A stretch of DNA of 9,562 nucleotides from Burkholderiales bacterium (GTDB lineage Bacteria; Pseudomonadota; Gammaproteobacteria; Burkholderiales; Burkholderiaceae_D). The translations under genes were made by a program, and so were the position numbers. How positions within the stretch are numbered: the stretch's first letter is position 1; the number at the start of each line of letters is the position of its first letter. Location of the stretch: the NCBI GenBank assembly GCA_016197345.1, contig JACPVY010000407.1, positions 1-9,562 of the forward strand, read 5' to 3'. Below are positions 6,702 to 9,562 of the stretch, one piece after another. The notes below the pieces were generated by a model that did not search any database, was not told the DNA's origin, and was given only the letters and a program-made list of their open reading frames with translations.

Positions 6702-7997
6702 ATGAGTCCAAAAGCAGTATTTTGGGTGCCTATCGCACTCCGTTCAATCTTAATTTTGATTGGCGGTGGTGTTGTATGGGCCTTGTTTGGTTTGCTCACA
6801 GCGATGCTTGTCATCGTCGCGCTGTTGCTGGCGATGGTCATCATGCAGTTGCTCTATCTCTATAAATTAGCAAATTGGTTGGATAATCCACAAAGCACGC
6901 GTTTGCCCGATGGTTGGGGGGCGTGGACCGACATTTTTTCGCGCCTGTATCGTTTGCGTCGCGACGACGAAAAAAACCAAGCCGAGTTGAGTGAATGGTT
7001 GGCGCGCTTTCGCCAAGCCATGCATTTGCTGCCAGATGGCGTTGTCATCATGGACGATGTGCTGTTTCTCGAATGGTGTAATCCGGCAGCGGAGCAGCAC
7101 TTGGGCTTGCAACATGAGCGCGATAAGGGCATGCGCGTTACCAATTTGGTGCGCAATCCAGAATTTATCGACTACATTATTTTGGGCCGCTATGATCAGC
7201 CCTTAATGTTGACGCAACGCGAACGGCGCTTGTTAGTCAATGTCATTCCTTTTGAAAATCGGCGACAAATTTTGGTAACGCATGATGTCACCGAAACTGA
7301 TCGCATAGAACGCATGCGGCGCGACTTTATCGCCAATGCTTCGCATGAATTACGCACGCCGCTGACGGTGATCGTTGGCTTCCTCGAAATCGCATCAGCG
7401 CAACCGGATTTGGATACTAAAACCCGCAATGGGCATTTGAAACTGATGACTGAGCAGGCCAATCGTATGCAAAGTCTGGTGACCGATATGTTGACCTTAT
7501 CGCGCTTGGAATCAGTCGAATATAGCTTGCGGATTGAACGCGTCAATATGCATGCGCTGAGCGAACAGATCGCGCAAGACGCTAGGGCATTATCTGCGGG
7601 GCGGCATCAGATTACGCTTGAGTGCGATGGCCCAGATGTGGCAGGCAGTTTGGATGAATTGCGTAGCGCGTTTGGCAATCTGGCGTCAAATGCGGTGCGC
7701 TATACCCCCGATGGCGGCAATATTTTGATTAGCTGGAAGGGCGACGAACGGGGTGCCCAGTTTAGCGTGCAAGATAACGGCATTGGTATCAGTTATCAGC
7801 ATATCTCACGCTTGACGGAGCGCTTCTATCGCGTTGATAAAGGCCGCTCGCGCGATACCCAGGGTACAGGCTTAGGCTTAGCAATTGTGAAACACGTGTT
7901 GATACGGCATAGCGCGGTATTGCAAATTAGTTCAGAGCCGGGGCAGGGGAGCCGTTTTAGTGCATGTTTTGAACGCAAAACGATTTGGCATGACTAG
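6702..7997 (+). CDS. phoR: Phosphate regulon sensor histidine kinase PhoR
   Basis: PhoR is the inner-membrane kinase that phosphorylates PhoB during phosphate limitation and dephosphorylates it otherwise. The 431-residue protein begins with two adjacent membrane helices (about 8-29 and 31-54) with almost no periplasmic loop, as in other PhoR proteins that sense through the transporter and PhoU. A PAS-like region (about 98-200) follows. The H-box FIANASHELRTPLT (209-222) contains phospho-acceptor His215. The ATPase domain has the N-box NLASNAVRYTP (326-336), G1 DNGIGI (358-363), F-box ERFYR (373-377) and G2 GTGLGLAI (388-395). The ATG at 6702 is the only plausible start, since an in-frame TAG lies at 6672-6674, but its ribosome-binding site is poor. 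It sits 130 bp downstream of phoB, further than usual. Confidence 0.96.
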   Translation: MSPKAVFWVPIALRSILILIGGGVVWALFGLLTAMLVIVALLLAMVIMQLLYLYKLANWLDNPQSTRLPDGWGAWTDIFSRLYRLRRDDEKNQAELSEWLARFRQAMHLLPDGVVIMDDVLFLEWCNPAAEQHLGLQHERDKGMRVTNLVRNPEFIDYIILGRYDQPLMLTQRERRLLVNVIPFENRRQILVTHDVTETDRIERMRRDFIANASHELRTPLTVIVGFLEIASAQPDLDTKTRNGHLKLMTEQANRMQSLVTDMLTLSRLESVEYSLRIERVNMHALSEQIAQDARALSAGRHQITLECDGPDVAGSLDELRSAFGNLASNAVRYTPDGGNILISWKGDERGAQFSVQDNGIGISYQHISRLTERFYRVDKGRSRDTQGTGLGLAIVKHVLIRHSAVLQISSEPGQGSRFSACFERKTIWHD

Positions 7998-8068
7998 TTG
8001 TGGTTGGCGTTGGGCTAGCGTGACGTTGTCGGTGTTTCCCTAAAATCGCGCTGCTTTTGCGCTGTACT

Positions 8069-8077
8069 TGTTATAAT
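8069..8077 (+). promoter_or_regulatory. Extended -10 promoter for the patatin-like gene
   Basis: TG (8069-8070), one base, then TATAAT (8072-8077) gives a perfect extended -10 element. No good -35 is seen 17 bp upstream, which extended -10 promoters tolerate. Transcription would start near 8084. No Pho box is nearby, so this gene appears to be transcribed independently of the pst operon. Confidence 0.6.
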
Positions 8078-8140
8078 GGCAGTTTGCACAGGCGTGAAAT
8101 GCGTATTGCGCCTGATTTGACCATTATAACCAAGCCACTT

Positions 8141-9073
8141 ATGTCCCCAATGTCTGTCCAGCGCCGTCGTTTTTCCGCTCTTTTTGTATCGCTGTTTGCT
8201 GCTAGTAGCTTGCTAGCCTGTAAAACCACAGAATCTCCCGCTACACCGCAAGTGGTGCAGGTCGTAACGCCGAAACCACCGCGCAAGATTCGCATTGCAT
8301 TGGCATTAGGTGGTGGTGCGGCGCGTGGTTTTGCGCATATTGGTGTCATCAAAGCGCTAGAGTCACAAGGTATCGTGCCGGAAATCGTCGTCGGTACCAG
8401 TGCCGGTAGCGTGGTTGGTTCGCTGTATGCCGCTGGCAATTCTGGCTTCGCGCTGCAAAAAATGGCAATGGAAATGGACGAGGCTGGGATAACGGACTGG
8501 GCGGTGCCCTTGTTCACTAAGACTTCCGGCGTGTTGAAAGGTGAAGCCCTGCAGACCTATGTCAATAAAGCAGTCAATCAACAACCTATCGAAAAACTCA
8601 AAATTCAATTTGCCGCTGTCGCCACCGATCTGCACAACGGTGAGCCTGTGGTGTTTCAGCGAGGTAATACTGGTATCGCGGTGCGTGCCTCGTCTTCCGT
8701 TCCTAGCGTCTTTCAACCAGTTAAAATCGGTGAGCGTAGCTATGTCGATGGCGGCTTAGTTGCCCCTGTGCCAGTGCATATTGCACGCGATATGGGCGCC
8801 GATTTTGTGATCGCCGTCAATATTTCTTCACAGCCAGAAGCGCAGAGTGCCTCAAGCTCACTCGAAATCTTGCTGCAAACGTTTGCGATTATGGGCAAGC
8901 GCTTAAATTTCCATGAGCTGAAAGACGCCGATATCGTCATCGCACCAGCGTTGGGGACAATGAAGGGCAATGATTTCAATGGCCGCAATCAAGCCATTCT
9001 CGAGGGTGAGAAAGCGGCATTTGCTGCAATGCCGCAAATCAAGTTGAAATTGAAACAAAAGCGTGAGCAATAA
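8141..9073 (+). CDS. Patatin-like phospholipase family lipoprotein
   Basis: The protein belongs to the patatin/RssA-type serine hydrolases, which cleave acyl esters of lipids using a Ser-Asp dyad. All elements are present: the oxyanion-hole glycine run GGGAARG (57-63), the nucleophile elbow GTSAGS (85-90, Ser87) and the DGG motif (203-205, Asp203), followed by APVPVHIARDMGADFVIAVN. The N-terminus has arginines, a hydrophobic stretch and the lipobox LLAC with Cys27, so it is predicted to be lipid-anchored; Lys at +2 does not signal inner-membrane retention. From 8141 the product has 310 residues. In-frame ATGs at 8099 (AGG upstream, longer signal region) and 8150 are possible starts. The physiological substrate cannot be told from the sequence, and the position beside phoR does not by itself show phosphate control. 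Confidence 0.92.
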   Translation: MSPMSVQRRRFSALFVSLFAASSLLACKTTESPATPQVVQVVTPKPPRKIRIALALGGGAARGFAHIGVIKALESQGIVPEIVVGTSAGSVVGSLYAAGNSGFALQKMAMEMDEAGITDWAVPLFTKTSGVLKGEALQTYVNKAVNQQPIEKLKIQFAAVATDLHNGEPVVFQRGNTGIAVRASSSVPSVFQPVKIGERSYVDGGLVAPVPVHIARDMGADFVIAVNISSQPEAQSASSSLEILLQTFAIMGKRLNFHELKDADIVIAPALGTMKGNDFNGRNQAILEGEKAAFAAMPQIKLKLKQKREQ

Positions 9074-9198
9074 GCAGGTTTTGAGTGCGGTCACCGGGAC
9101 TTTGCTTATCAGCATAGTTTTTGTTTCTGATGAAAATAGATCTCCAATTTAAATATTTCTGAGTGGAAATTATTTTGCTTAAATATGTCTGTTGACTG

Positions 9199-9235
9199 TT
9201 TTCCACAGGATATTTGTGGGCAAAATTGTGGAAAA
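9199..9235. repeat. Inverted pair of DnaA-box-like nonamers
   Basis: TTTTCCACA (9199-9207) and its exact reverse complement TGTGGAAAA (9227-9235) flank 19 bases. Both fit the relaxed DnaA-box consensus TTWTNCACA. Between them TGTGGGCAA (9215-9223) is a 7/9 match on the minus strand. AT-rich sequence precedes them. This could be a DnaA-binding cluster, another protein's operator, or a simple hairpin; binding is not shown. Confidence 0.45.
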
Positions 9236-9320
9236 TCGTATGCATTTGGGGTTTTTTTTCTTAAAATAGTGCACGCCACGAAAAAATCGCGCTATGCTGA
9301 TTACATCAAAGAATTTGCGT

Positions 9321-9329
9321 TGTTATAAG
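9321..9329 (+). promoter_or_regulatory. Possible extended -10 promoter upstream of the last partial gene
   Basis: TG, one base, TATAAG (9324-9329) resembles the extended -10 seen before the patatin-like gene. The -35 region is poor (TTACAT 17 bp upstream). It could serve the partial frame starting at 9463, leaving a leader of about 125 nt that contains the hairpin at 9418-9440. Confidence 0.3.
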
Positions 9330-9417
9330 ATTTATCTGCGTTTGTCACCCCGTTCATCCGTTGCTTAAGGATGTGTGGCAATGCAGCATAAAAATTACTC
9401 ATCGAGCGCTTGCAGCT

Positions 9418-9440
9418 GGGCTAAGTTATGAACTTAGCCC
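9418..9440. repeat. Perfect 10-bp-arm hairpin
   Basis: GGGCTAAGTT (9418-9427) and AACTTAGCCC (9431-9440) are exact inverted repeats around the loop ATG. No T-run follows on either strand, so it is not a standard terminator. It lies 22 bases before the start of the last frame. The loop ATG opens a seven-codon frame (MNLAPTQ) ending at TAA 9449-9451. Confidence 0.6.
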
Positions 9441-9462
9441 CTACTCAATAAGAAACCTAAAA

Positions 9463-9562
9463 ATGGAAATTTCCAGTTCAATTGTTTTGCTTCAGCCTGG
9501 CTTATACGTCTTGCGTCATCCTAAGACCGCTGGAGTAGCTCTATCAGTCACCCGAGGCCCCA
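9463..9562 (+). CDS. Unidentified protein, N-terminal part, cut by the right window edge
   Basis: From the ATG at 9463 the frame stays open for 33 codons to the window end, beginning MEISSSIVLLQPGLYVLRHP. I do not recognise the family. The ribosome-binding site is weak (AAGAAAC about nine bases upstream) and the open stretch is short, so this may not be a gene. In its favour are a possible promoter at 9321-9329 and an end to the AT-rich spacer at about this point. Confidence 0.4.
   Translation, partial: MEISSSIVLLQPGLYVLRHPKTAGVALSVTRGP

Larger units (their letters stand above)
9074..9462. other. AT-rich intergenic region after the patatin-like gene
   Basis: About 390 bases without a supported gene. 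The region is clearly richer in A/T than the neighbouring genes. It holds DnaA-box-like nonamers at 9199-9235, an eight-T run at 9252-9259 without a stem before it, a possible extended -10 (TG-T-TATAAG, 9321-9329) and a perfect hairpin at 9418-9440. No clear terminator for the patatin-like gene is seen; ATCAG/CTGAT around 9108-9131 is a very weak stem. Confidence 0.6.

Noticed and set aside
9150..9240. Chromosomal replication origin
   Set aside because: Only two good nonamers and one poor one, and no dnaA, dnaN, rpmH or parAB neighbour; kept only as a possible DnaA-binding cluster.
9252..9259. Eight-T run as a rho-independent terminator
   Set aside because: No GC-rich stem precedes it; the nearby inverted repeat ends 16 bases earlier and its arms are A/T-rich nonamers.
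1..9562. CRISPR arrays, tRNA or rRNA genes, complete insertion sequences
   Set aside because: No regularly spaced repeats, cloverleaf-like sequence, rRNA motif or transposase gene was seen on either strand.

Overview
The window carries the phosphate-starvation (Pho) locus of what looks like a betaproteobacterium. The order pstS-pstC-pstA-pstB-phoU-phoB-phoR, with ppk (polyphosphate kinase) divergent from pstS, is the arrangement known from Burkholderiales. Moderate GC content and frequent TTG leucine codons would fit an Oxalobacteraceae-type genome. That placement is inference from gene order and protein flavour, not from a marker gene.

Layout. Positions 1-460 (minus strand) hold the first 153 residues of Ppk1, which runs off the left edge. 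Positions 461-1102 are a long divergent regulatory region. It has two Pho boxes with matching geometry: one on the minus strand (631-610, -10 TATAGT at 603-598) for ppk, and one on the plus strand (977-998, -10 TACAGT at 1005-1010) for pstS. Further single GTCAT half-sites and a perfect 9-bp-arm palindrome lie between them. Positions 1103-4946 encode the phosphate ABC transporter: PstS (periplasmic binding protein), PstC and PstA (permeases, ATGA overlap) and PstB (ATPase). PhoU (5098-5805), PhoB (5882-6571) and PhoR (6702-7997) follow on the same strand. A separate extended -10 promoter (8069-8077) precedes a patatin-like phospholipase with a lipoprotein signal (8141-9073). The last ~490 bases are mostly non-coding. 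They hold a DnaA-box-like inverted pair, a weak promoter candidate, a perfect 10-bp-arm hairpin and the first 33 codons of an unidentified gene cut by the right edge.

How the genes work together. PstS captures phosphate, PstCA passes it through the inner membrane and PstB supplies ATP hydrolysis. PhoU links transporter state to the sensor kinase PhoR, which phosphorylates PhoB. PhoB then binds the Pho boxes in front of pstS and, by inference, ppk. Uptake and polyphosphate storage would therefore be switched on by the same signal from one shared intergenic region.

Main anomaly. PstB stops right after the Walker B/D-loop (residue 203). The H-loop histidine and the C-terminal ~60-70 residues are absent from all three forward frames, and a ~150-bp sequence of no recognisable coding content lies between the stop and phoU. 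Either this strain has a broken PstB, which would be expected to derepress the Pho regulon, or the sequence is misassembled here. This is the observation most worth checking. No convincing new multi-gene system was found.
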